Positions 5,451 through 12,268 of a stretch of DNA of 12,268 nucleotides are shown here, piece after piece. The translations under genes were made by a program, and so were the position numbers. The notes beneath the pieces were generated by a model that was not told the DNA's origin, searched no databases, and worked only from the letters and a program-made list of their open reading frames with translations. Source of the DNA: Terriglobales bacterium. Lineage in GTDB: Bacteria; Acidobacteriota; Terriglobia; Terriglobales; Gp1-AA117. The stretch is taken from NCBI GenBank assembly GCA_030150795.1, contig JASLFF010000377.1, positions 1 through 12,268 of the forward strand, in the 5' to 3' direction. Position 1 is the first letter of the stretch, and every line of letters begins with the position of its first letter.

Positions 5451-6515
5451 TTAATGCTCTACGTAAGGATCGTTCAGTCTGGCGGCATCCTGGGCCGCAT
5501 AGTAGCCTTTGCGGCAAATAATATGTATCCCCCGCCTGGTGGCCTTCAGTTGGATTCTGTGAAAGCTGCCGTCTCGAGTAAATTGCGACGGACGATAGGC
5601 CAGCAGATAATAACTTCTTAGACGCGAACTTAATTCCTCAAAGGCTTTCGCCAATTGCTTCTTGTTGCCGGCGGGTAGAATCTGGCCGCCAGTCACCGTC
5701 GCCAGCTTTTCCAGGGTCCTATGTTTGGCATCGTCAAAAGCCGGTACGGGGTTGGTATCCAGCACAATCACCACCACGTTCTGGCGCAATGCTTCTTCAA
5801 TCATAAGGGCCGGCGGCAACTCACTGCGGTTATCATCGCCATCCGTAAGGAGAACGAGCACACGCCGGGTAAACCCTCTGTCTTTCTGTTGCGACAGCCT
5901 CTCACAGGCAAAGTGCACAGCATCATAGACGGCGGTACCGCCACCAAGCGTAAGATTTCGAACTGCCAAGGCCAGCGCCTGCGTATCTGGTGTCAAGTCC
6001 TGAACCAGAGCAGGTTGGTCACTGAATCCCAGAACAAAGGCAAGATCTTGCGAGGAACTCATGAGCCGGCTAATGAACAATGCTGCCGCATCCTTCTCAT
6101 ATGTGAATTGCTGCGAGACGGAATCGCTTTTGTCCACTATGAGCCCCACGCGCAAGGGAAGTCCTGACCGGCTTTCAAAGATTCGAATCGATTCCGGCGG
6201 AAGGCCGTTGTCACGCAAGCGGATCTCGTCCTGCGACAGGTTTGTTATCCAGTGATGATGCTTGTCAGCGACAACGAAAGGCAAGTCAACCTCGTCCACA
6301 TGCAGGGTAAATGTGCCTATCGGGTTCTCATCATGCTTGGGCGGGATGTCATTACGGATATCGCTTTGCGGAAAAGAGTGGCCAGGCCCCAGCAGCACAA
6401 ATGCCAATGCCAGATACATTAAATGTCGATGCAATTGCCCCCTAGCCGAAGGACGGATTCTGCTCAGGGTGTTTCCCTGGACAGGAAGGTCAATGAAGAC
6501 AGTGCTTTTGGCCAT
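5451..6515 (-). CDS. secreted VWFA-related protein 2 (acidobacterial VWFA family)
   Basis: The frame gives 354 residues from the ATG at 6515. A hydrophobic stretch (about 33-46) ending in GHSFPQ acts as signal peptide or anchor, but it is preceded by an unusually long 32-residue polar segment. The Met at residue 33 (codon at 6417-6419) is an alternative start that would leave almost no basic n-region. Neither start has a clear Shine-Dalgarno. A beta segment (about 66-115, VDLPFVVADKHHHWI) leads to a VWA domain with complete MIDAS residues: Asp128-x-Ser130-x-Ser132, Thr194 in GGGTAVYDA and Asp225 in TDGDDN. The C-terminal YYLLAYRPS...IICRKGYY pattern matches the acidobacterial VWFA-related family. 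It should be an exported, Mg-dependent binding protein. It lies 84 bp downstream of the hybrid kinase gene on the same strand, so it could be co-transcribed with it. It is a paralogue of 2116-3108. Confidence 0.9.
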   Translation of the reverse strand: MAKSTVFIDLPVQGNTLSRIRPSARGQLHRHLMYLALAFVLLGPGHSFPQSDIRNDIPPKHDENPIGTFTLHVDEVDLPFVVADKHHHWITNLSQDEIRLRDNGLPPESIRIFESRSGLPLRVGLIVDKSDSVSQQFTYEKDAAALFISRLMSSSQDLAFVLGFSDQPALVQDLTPDTQALALAVRNLTLGGGTAVYDAVHFACERLSQQKDRGFTRRVLVLLTDGDDNRSELPPALMIEEALRQNVVVIVLDTNPVPAFDDAKHRTLEKLATVTGGQILPAGNKKQLAKAFEELSSRLRSYYLLAYRPSQFTRDGSFHRIQLKATRRGIHIICRKGYYAAQDAARLNDPYVEH

Positions 6516-6582
6516 AGGGAACGTTATTCTGGGTGGAACTTCTCAACCAACTGCCAAAAGTGTCAGAGGCATTGTTATTTCT

Positions 6583-6603
6583 GTGAGCTGGAAGCGGGCT
6601 CAC
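6583..6603 (-). terminator. weak hairpin at the 3' end of the kinase gene
   Basis: GTGAGC (6583-6588) and GCTCAC (6598-6603) form a 6-bp stem with a 9-nt loop that includes the kinase stop codon. No T-tract follows on the minus strand, so read-through into VWFA gene 2 seems possible. Confidence 0.25.
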
Positions 6604-9032
6604 TTTCGTGGATGATAGGTGCCTGTCCGGGAAAGCACTTCAGCTCCCGTGGCCGTGGCGCCACGATTCCGAGTAGCCAAAGCGTCTTCAACGCAGCGAC
6701 CCAATTCTGGAAATGAGAACGGCTTCTCAAGAATTGAGATTTCATTGCTCAGATCGCCAACGTCGGCATAACCTGAAATAAAAATAGCAGCAACGTCCGG
6801 CCGTTCGCTTCGCACCTCTTTAACCAGATCGTCTCCCCTCATGCCGGGCATAATGATGTCAGTTACTATCAAATCAATTTCTCCCGGCTGCCCGTGAAAG
6901 ATCTGCATAGCCTCGCTGGCGTTTTCTGCTTCCAGGACTGTATATCCGAGGCTCTCCAAATATTTGCGTGTCATCATCCTGATTCCGGCTTCATCCTCTA
7001 CCAGCAACAATTTTCCCTCGCCTCGGCTGGGTAATGTTTCTTTGAGAATGGGGGCTTCAACCACCTTGTTGGTGCTGAGCGGCAGATAGATTCGAAAAGT
7101 CGTGCCTTGATTCGGTTCGCTTTCCACACTAATGTGACCTCCCGCGCGCTCCACGATTCCGTAGACCATTGCCAGCCCCATTCCTGTACCTTTGCCTGTA
7201 TCTTTCGTGCTGAAAAATGGCTCGAAGATACGCCGCTTAATTTCTGGAGGCATGCCGATCCCTGTATCGCTGATCTGGAGGACGACAAACTTCCTGGGCG
7301 AATTGGGAAAACTCGCGTCTTCAGGCAGGACTTCAGAGGAGGTCGTTAGCGAGAGAATCCCGCCGTGGGGCATGGCATCACGAGCATTCAGCACAAGGTT
7401 CATAATCATCAATTCAAGTTGAGAACCGTCTACATAGATGAGCAGGTCCTCGGGGCGGCAATTCACTATGAGCTGAATGTGCGACGAGAGAAGCGGCTGT
7501 AACATCTTGGCCATTTCCGTGACCGCAGCGTTCATGTCTACGACTTGTGGATGGATCGGATGTTTCCGGCTGAACGCCAGCAATTGCTTTGTGAGCGTGG
7601 CGGCCCTCTTGCTTGCCTCGATCAGGTGCTCACAATAATTGCGATCGTCCTTGGGAAGATCCGGGTCCGCCAGCAGCTGATTCGCATATCCAAGAATGAT
7701 CATCAGCATATTGTTGAAATCGTGAGCGACCCCTCCGGCCAACCTGCCGACAGCTTCCATTTTCTGAGATTGGCGCAGTTCCTCTTCCAGTCTGGCCGCC
7801 TGGGTAATGTCGCGAAAGCTCCACACGCGGCCTACTATTGCGCCTTCGACGCGCTGCGGTTGGGAGTAGCGCTCAAGAATGCGGCCGTCTTTGAGCTTGA
7901 GGGTCTTAAATCCCACTGAGTCCGGCTTTGTCTTCAGGTTCTCCAAGTCATCCAGAAATTCCTCGGGAGCTTCCAGCTGTGGCGCAACAGAAGAAAGGAG
8001 TTCGCCACTTCTGAGTCCAGCAACGGCAATACGGGGCAAATGCCAGATATCCAGGCACTTTTGATTGCAACTGCTGACGTAGCCGTTACTCGAAATCACG
8101 AGAATGCCGTCTGCCGTGGATTCCAGGGTTGCGTTCAGAAGCGAAAGTGAATGTTCCAGCTGGACCTGGGCATAGCGCCGCTCCTGGTTTTCGATGCGGA
8201 GCGCCGCATTGGCTTTGGCCAGGTCCAGGGTGCGCTCTTCTACCTGCTTATCAAAGCCCGCATTCGCGCGTCTCATTGCCTGCTCGGCTTCCGTACGAAA
8301 GCGCAGGTCGCGTGCGGTAAAAATCACGCCATTGATGGCCGGATCCATCAGTTGATTGCTGGCAATCACCTCAAAGGGTACCCAGAGACTGTCCTGGCCT
8401 TTCAGCCTGACTACTGAAGGCACTCCTTCACCGGGCTGGCTTACAGTCTTGGCAAATTCTGCTGCCGCACGCTCACGATCTTCAGGATGAATAAAATCAA
8501 ATACACTCTGCCCGGTAACGTCAGCTGTTGGGATCCCGAGTACACGGTGCACCTGCGGGCTGATAAAGCGAATGTGGCCTTTGTCGTCAAGCAACGCCAC
8601 AATTTCTGAAATCCCATGAAGAAGCAACTGCAGTCGCTTCTCACTTGCCGAAATGGCCGCCTCAATACGTTTGCGATCGCTGATATCGCGATTGATGCTG
8701 AGGATCGCCCTTCGCCCCCAATAATCTATCGATGAAAGGCTCACAAGGAATTCGATCTTGTCGCCTTGCTTGGTGATGTCAGTTCTCTCAAAGGTACGTC
8801 CGGAGCGAAGCGCGTGCTGGTAGTTGGTGGTGTCATCGGTGAGCATTTGCAGGTGCTTGCCGACCATTTCCTTTTTTGTATAACCATAGACCTCGCAGGC
8901 AGACTTGTTTGCCGCAAGCACGCGAGAGCTTCCAGGCTCAAAAACAAGCACCACATCATTGACGGCATCCAGAAGTGAGCGGCAGAGTCTGCGTGCATCC
9001 GACACAGCGAATTGTTTATCCGACATGCTCAT
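6600..9032 (-). CDS. cytosolic hybrid sensor histidine kinase (three PAS, HisKA, HATPase, REC)
   Basis: The product has 810 residues. It has no transmembrane segment or signal peptide, so it senses inside the cell. PAS domains lie at about 15-118 (ending in the typical INRDISDRK), 133-245 (FIHPEDR motif) and 297-412 (ending in SFRDITQ), with a helical linker (246-295) between the second and third. The HisKA domain has the phospho-acceptor His437 in GGVAHDFNN. The ATPase domain has Asn545 and Asn549 (N box), Asp589 in DTGIGM (G1), FEPFFSTK (F box) and GTGMG at 615-619 (G2). A C-terminal receiver (about 674-785) carries Glu679-Asp680, phospho-acceptor Asp725, Ser753 and Lys770-Pro. All catalytic residues are present, so it should autophosphorylate and pass phosphate to its own receiver, then probably to another partner. 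No phosphotransfer (HPt) domain is in the window. The first ATG (9032) and a second ATG at 9026 are nearly equivalent; neither has a clear ribosome site. The PAS ligand cannot be told. Confidence 0.95.
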   Translation of the reverse strand: MSMSDKQFAVSDARRLCRSLLDAVNDVVLVFEPGSSRVLAANKSACEVYGYTKKEMVGKHLQMLTDDTTNYQHALRSGRTFERTDITKQGDKIEFLVSLSSIDYWGRRAILSINRDISDRKRIEAAISASEKRLQLLLHGISEIVALLDDKGHIRFISPQVHRVLGIPTADVTGQSVFDFIHPEDRERAAAEFAKTVSQPGEGVPSVVRLKGQDSLWVPFEVIASNQLMDPAINGVIFTARDLRFRTEAEQAMRRANAGFDKQVEERTLDLAKANAALRIENQERRYAQVQLEHSLSLLNATLESTADGILVISSNGYVSSCNQKCLDIWHLPRIAVAGLRSGELLSSVAPQLEAPEEFLDDLENLKTKPDSVGFKTLKLKDGRILERYSQPQRVEGAIVGRVWSFRDITQAARLEEELRQSQKMEAVGRLAGGVAHDFNNMLMIILGYANQLLADPDLPKDDRNYCEHLIEASKRAATLTKQLLAFSRKHPIHPQVVDMNAAVTEMAKMLQPLLSSHIQLIVNCRPEDLLIYVDGSQLELMIMNLVLNARDAMPHGGILSLTTSSEVLPEDASFPNSPRKFVVLQISDTGIGMPPEIKRRIFEPFFSTKDTGKGTGMGLAMVYGIVERAGGHISVESEPNQGTTFRIYLPLSTNKVVEAPILKETLPSRGEGKLLLVEDEAGIRMMTRKYLESLGYTVLEAENASEAMQIFHGQPGEIDLIVTDIIMPGMRGDDLVKEVRSERPDVAAIFISGYADVGDLSNEISILEKPFSFPELGRCVEDALATRNRGATATGAEVLSRTGTYHPRK

Positions 9033-9200
9033 TTTGCGAATACCATTTGAAAGACAAAATCTATGTTTTTATTCCGTGAAAAGATTCGCTGAGTTCCTGT
9101 TTTCTAGAAACTGGCAATAATGGCAGCTTGCCGGAACCAATCACGCTCAATGCTTTGGTTTTCTGCGAACTGTCTTGCGGAAAAGACGGGAGTGTTTGAT

Positions 9201-9212
9201 CGAGGGCCCTCG
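9201..9212. other. perfect 12-bp palindrome CGAGGGCCCTCG
   Basis: The palindrome lies 33 bp after the stop of the 9246-9995 gene and about 170 bp upstream of the kinase start, both on the minus strand. It could be a short terminator stem (with a T-rich GTCTTTTCC some 13 nt beyond) or a binding site for a dimeric regulator of the kinase gene. Confidence 0.35.
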
Positions 9213-9245
9213 CTCTAGACTATTTGTGCAATCTTGCCCAGAAAA

Positions 9246-9995
9246 TCAATGGGGGACATGCTGGAAGGTGTGCTCGTACGTTAGATTGCGTATCACCATG
9301 GAAAGGCTCTTTTTCGGCACTGTGGCTGTTATAGCATCCACGTGATTGAGTCCGTCCCGAGTGTTCACAAATTCGGTAAGAATATGGACGGACTCCTTTG
9401 GATCGGCCAAATAAGAAGACGCCTCAAGGGTTTGTATTTCGTTGTCCTTCTGGTTAAATGCAAGGGTCGCCAAGTCGCCGGCTTTCACGTAATTATGTAT
9501 AGAGAGTTTCTTGATGCCATCAGCCGCGGGATTCGGTCCCTCCGCAATGTCACCTCGTTCATATGCACGTCGCAACGATTCGGGATCAACTTGGGCGTAA
9601 GCTTCGGCTATTTCTTTCACCTCTTGCGCGGACAGCATAGCCGCATGCTGCTTCTTTTGTGTGATCCATTCGTGCATCCCGCCGGCTTTTTCGGTCTGCG
9701 ACAAATTCCCTTCAGGAAGATCCATAGCTGTCCGCCTTATCCTGCCATCCGGACCAAGCTGAGCTTCAAACAACCGTTGGTTCTGGACTTTGCCTTTTAC
9801 GCTAGTGGTTTCCTGTTCTTGCCAAGTGTATTCAGCAAGCATGGCCCGGTTCTTGGCTGCAGTTGCCCTGATTCCTGCGATTTGTTGTTCCAGAGAGGGG
9901 CCTTGTGCCTGTAGGGCTAACCACACAGCCAGCGCGCAGGTGAGACCCGCAGTTATCAACCAAAAGTCACGGGCATTCTTACCAAGTGGAATCAT
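9246..9995 (-). CDS. signal-anchored protein of unknown function
   Basis: The product has 249 residues from the ATG at 9995, chosen because GGAAGG (minus strand, 10001-10006) lies 5 nt upstream and the protein then opens with a basic n-region and a hydrophobic segment (about 11-30, FWLITAGLTCALAVWLALQA). The frame is open back to 10196, but those 67 codons have no plausible protein character and would put the signal in the interior. The segment ends in LQAQG, so it may be a cleaved signal or a membrane anchor; the rest would be periplasmic. After a helix (34-52) comes a beta-type region (about 53-95, YTWQEQETTSVKGKV, then LGPDGRIRRT), a helical middle (117-150) and a further beta-rich C-terminus (165-245). 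The order of long strands faintly recalls LolA/MucB-like lipid-binding folds, but this is only a resemblance. No catalytic motif is visible. Its upstream neighbour on the same strand is a small tail-anchored protein, 407 bp away. Confidence 0.8.
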   Translation of the reverse strand: MIPLGKNARDFWLITAGLTCALAVWLALQAQGPSLEQQIAGIRATAAKNRAMLAEYTWQEQETTSVKGKVQNQRLFEAQLGPDGRIRRTAMDLPEGNLSQTEKAGGMHEWITQKKQHAAMLSAQEVKEIAEAYAQVDPESLRRAYERGDIAEGPNPAADGIKKLSIHNYVKAGDLATLAFNQKDNEIQTLEASSYLADPKESVHILTEFVNTRDGLNHVDAITATVPKKSLSMVIRNLTYEHTFQHVPH

Positions 9996-10402
9996 CCATG
10001 CCTTCCAGGCAGTCCCGGGAATCAAGCGCAAGCAGGAAAGAGGGCGAATTAGTCTGCGGATCCAATTTGAACCGCCGGGAAGATCGATTCGATCAAGATC
10101 ACTGACGATGCCTGAACTAGGAAAAGAATTGAGGCAGCGCCAGGTGGGAGAACCTCGTATCGATGCTTCCCGGCTGTTCTTTACCACAATAAGCATTCGT
10201 GCGTCTCAAGAAAGCTGGGAAAAATGACAGACAGGCGCTGCTGTTTGATACACAGCGACAAAAGCCCAATTGTGAGTTTTCTTCGGTCTCGCTGCGGTCC
10301 TCAGGTCATAACGGCGCAGCAACGAGTGAAGGTCGCCACGATCAATTGCCCCGCTTGCAAAGGCTGGTGCGTGGCCGGCATTGTCATTGGGTTCCTGAAG
10401 GA
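9996..10402. other. 407-bp stretch without a supported gene
   Basis: Open frames exist on both strands, but none has a ribosome site, a known motif or a sensible protein profile. A plus-strand frame contains a lone CPACKGWC stretch (around 10340-10370) that looks like half a zinc knuckle; its flanks are not protein-like. A minus-strand frame (10206-10478) overlaps the tail-anchored gene in another frame. The stretch may hold a leader or promoter for the 9246-9995 gene or a decayed gene. Confidence 0.5.
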
Positions 10403-10669
10403 TCAGGTTCGCAGCAATAGCAACAGAATCGTGCCAAGCAAAAAGACGATCAAGATAAACTTTAGCAGCTTTGCCCAACCATATTTGGGCGCATCAAGGA
10501 ACACAAGTTCGCTTCCCTGAAATGGAGCCGAGCGTGCCGTGCATGGGAGATGCTCCTGATAGTCAGTAGGAGAATCCAGATAGCGGATTGCGTTCCACAC
10601 GGAAGCAGCCGTCTGCGGCTCGAGTTGTCCCATTCGCGTCTGCTGATTCCGGTAAGCCATCGGTCGCAT
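10403..10669 (-). CDS. small tail-anchored membrane protein
   Basis: The frame gives 88 residues from the ATG at 10669. The N-terminal two thirds are soluble and polar (AASVWNAIRYLDSPTDYQEHLP at about 21-42 looks like a helix plus a turn), and the chain ends in a single strong hydrophobic helix (about 69-86) followed by Arg-Thr. This is the layout of a tail-anchored protein with the soluble part in the cytoplasm. No clear Shine-Dalgarno precedes the first ATG; Met4 and Met13 are other possible starts. No family is recognised. The clean C-terminal helix that stops right at the end of the frame argues that it is real. It is divergent from the DcaP-like porin gene. Confidence 0.55.
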   Translation of the reverse strand: MRPMAYRNQQTRMGQLEPQTAASVWNAIRYLDSPTDYQEHLPCTARSAPFQGSELVFLDAPKYGWAKLLKFILIVFLLGTILLLLLRT

Positions 10670-10720
10670 GACAATCCAAATGCCGCCATCATTCTAGTTA
10701 TGCGATTGACCGTGTTTCGA

Positions 10721-10778
10721 CTGGCAGGTTTGACAGATTACTTTCCATCACAGCGTCACAGCCTTGACACTTTTGACA
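10721..10778 (+). promoter_or_regulatory. cluster of TTGACA boxes upstream of the porin gene
   Basis: TTGACA occurs three times, at 10730-10735, 10764-10769 and 10773-10778; the last two start 9 bp apart. Each matches the -35 consensus of a housekeeping promoter, but no good -10 box lies 16-18 bp downstream of any of them. They may be activator or operator sites, or -35 boxes of promoters with a poor -10. Confidence 0.35.
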
Positions 10779-10880
10779 GTTTCTGGCCTTTGCGCCACAA
10801 GATAGGCTCCTGAAGAATCGTCTCAAGCAGCTCTTGACTTGATTTGAGCCACACTGGCGACGGCTCGCCGAGGACCAATC

Positions 10881-12268
10881 ATGACCGCACTTAAAGGTTC
10901 ACGCTTCTTCTTGTGTTTATTTTCGCTTGCGGCGCTTCCATCTTGGACCTATGGACAAACAGCCGCGAAAGAGACGGATGCACAAGCGCTTCAACAACAG
11001 CTGGATAGCTTGAAAACGCAGATGGCAGATCTCGAAGACAAGATCAAGAACCTGACATCCGCCGGGCCTGCAACCGCAGAAAGTTCAGGCGCGCAGCAGG
11101 CCAAAGGGGGGGACGCACAGCAAGGCCCCAAGACTTCAGAAGCTGCAAAAGAGCTGAAGACAGAACAAACGGAGAGTAAGGCCACGGCAGACTATAAGAT
11201 GTTCTCAGAAGACGAAGAAGCCGCGGCACGCTACGACAATGTGCCTCTTGATCCGCGCTATCCAAATTATTTCCGTCTGCCGGGAACGCGAACGTTCATG
11301 CGTATTGGCGGCTACGCCAAGAGCGACCTTACTTTCGACCCGCGCCCCGCGGGAGACCAGGAACGGTTTATCCCGGCCAGCATTCCCATTCCAGCGCCTC
11401 TCGCCAGTGTGAGCAACTCGACTGTTTCAGTGCGTCCCAGCCGCATCAACGTAGATTTTCTAGTGCCCATCGAAAAGGAACGGGCGCTGAGGTTCTTTCT
11501 TGAAATGGACTTCTTCGGATCGAGTTCCACGACGCCACGATTGCGCCATGCCTACGCGCAAGGCAAGAACATCTTGATAGGGCAGACATTTTCCAATTTT
11601 ATGGATGTAGATGCCGGGCCGGATACTTTGGATTTTCAAGGCCCAAACAGTTGGGTATCGATCCGCAATCCGCAGGTGCGCTACACGCACCGGTTTAACA
11701 AGTCAACTACCGCCAGCATATCCGTTGAAAAGCCCTCTTCTGATGTCGCGTTTAAGACCGCCGATTTCAACGCTCAACCCAACAGCCCCAGTCCTGATGG
11801 GACTGTGCAAGTACGGCACGAAATGAGTTTTGGCCATGTTCAGTTCGCCGGGTTGTTCCGGGACATTTCGGCTTCAGTGCCAGATGGGCGCAGCGATTCC
11901 GTTTTCGGATGGGGGTTCAACCTGGCTGGGCTGTTCAAAATCATCGGCAAGGACGCGTTCGTTTATCAGGGCGCCTATGGCAACGGCATTTCGCGGTACA
12001 TCAATGACACGTCCGGATTAGGAATCGATGCGGCCGTAATAAGTGTGCAAAAACCTCGTCTTGAAGCGGTGCCTGCCATTGCCACTTATGGCGGTTATCA
12101 GCATTTCTGGTCTCCAAAGCTGCGCTCGTCAGCTGTCTTTGGGTTCCTTCAGACGGAGAATACGCCGGCACAGGTCGGCTCGGTGTTTCACCGCAGCGAC
12201 TACAGTGCCGTGAACCTTATCTGGAGCCCCATTGCGTCCCTGAGTTTCGGTTCAGAGTTCCTCTATGG
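10881..12268 (+). CDS. DcaP-like trimeric outer-membrane porin, partial at the right edge
   Basis: The frame is open from the ATG at 10881 to the window end, giving 462 residues with no stop, so the C-terminus is missing. AGGA (10871-10874) lies 6 nt before the ATG. A signal peptide (hydrophobic core about 9-19, site near Gly25-Gln26) is followed by a heptad-like coiled coil (about 36-58, LQQQLDSLKTQMADLEDKI), a long Gln/Lys/Glu-rich linker (about 60-105) and then the barrel. Barrel hallmarks are FMRIGGYAKSDLTFDPR (139-155), RPSRINVDF (185-193), LRHAYAQ (221-227), GQTFSNFMD (234-242), RNPQVRY (262-268) and SVEKP (281-285). This order is typical of the DcaP-like porin family, where an N-terminal periplasmic coiled coil holds the trimer together. 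Known members take up small anionic or dicarboxylate substrates; the substrate here is not inferable. The linker is longer than expected for the family. Confidence 0.9.
   Translation, partial: MTALKGSRFFLCLFSLAALPSWTYGQTAAKETDAQALQQQLDSLKTQMADLEDKIKNLTSAGPATAESSGAQQAKGGDAQQGPKTSEAAKELKTEQTESKATADYKMFSEDEEAAARYDNVPLDPRYPNYFRLPGTRTFMRIGGYAKSDLTFDPRPAGDQERFIPASIPIPAPLASVSNSTVSVRPSRINVDFLVPIEKERALRFFLEMDFFGSSSTTPRLRHAYAQGKNILIGQTFSNFMDVDAGPDTLDFQGPNSWVSIRNPQVRYTHRFNKSTTASISVEKPSSDVAFKTADFNAQPNSPSPDGTVQVRHEMSFGHVQFAGLFRDISASVPDGRSDSVFGWGFNLAGLFKIIGKDAFVYQGAYGNGISRYINDTSGLGIDAAVISVQKPRLEAVPAIATYGGYQHFWSPKLRSSAVFGFLQTENTPAQVGSVFHRSDYSAVNLIWSPIASLSFGSEFLY

Noticed and set aside
9101..9110. 10-bp palindrome TTTCTAGAAA upstream of the kinase
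   Set aside because: Short palindromes of this size are frequent by chance, and the flanks do not extend the symmetry.
9342..9914. 190-codon plus-strand ORF
   Set aside because: It is the shadow of the 9246-9995 gene, with irregular composition and no ribosome site or motif.
9996..10196. 67-codon N-terminal extension of the 9246-9995 gene
   Set aside because: The ATG at 9995 has a good ribosome site and is followed directly by a signal segment; the extension has no protein-like character.
10550..10813. Plus-strand ORF of 87 codons
   Set aside because: It is antisense to the tail-anchored gene and runs through the porin upstream region; no ribosome site or motif.

Overview
The window most likely comes from a member of the Acidobacteriota. 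The main evidence is two genes for secreted proteins of the VWFA-related family that is expanded in that phylum (the acidobacterial VWFA family, TIGR03436). Short lineage-type orphan genes, a cytosolic multi-PAS hybrid kinase and a DcaP-like porin agree with this. GC content looks moderate. There are no RNA genes, CRISPR arrays, intact insertion sequences or obvious prophage genes.

Layout, left to right. (1) 1-394: AT-richer and without a secure gene, ending in a perfect 13-bp tandem duplication. (2) 395-991, minus: a small protein with a four-Cys CGNR-like zinc finger, whose 3' end runs into a repeat-like GAATTC/GGGGACAGC sequence. (3) 1144-1872, minus: a response-regulator receiver domain joined to a C-terminal zinc ribbon. 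(4) 2116-3108, minus: secreted VWFA protein 1. (5) 3418-5413, plus: an envelope cassette with an outer-membrane beta-barrel, a hairpin, a 108-residue orphan and a multi-pass membrane protein with a His-rich loop. (6) 5451-6515, minus: secreted VWFA protein 2, convergent with the cassette. (7) 6600-9032, minus: a PAS-PAS-PAS-HisKA-HATPase-REC hybrid histidine kinase. (8) 9246-9995, minus: a signal-anchored protein of unknown function. (9) 9996-10402: no supported gene. (10) 10403-10669, minus: a small tail-anchored protein. (11) 10881 to the right edge, plus: a DcaP-like porin with a coiled-coil N-terminus, cut by the window end.

The theme is envelope plus signalling. Two Mg-binding (MIDAS) VWA proteins flank an outer-membrane/inner-membrane cassette, and a soluble hybrid kinase lies 84 bp upstream of VWFA 2 on the same strand. 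An orphan receiver-zinc-ribbon protein could be a partner of the kinase, but nothing in the sequence proves this. The most unusual items are the receiver-zinc-ribbon fusion, the VWFA pair bracketing the cassette, the His-rich membrane protein, and a DNA match (33 of 36 aligned bases, with a 6-nt gap) between the 3' end of VWFA 1 and the 3' end of the membrane-protein gene on opposite coding strands.
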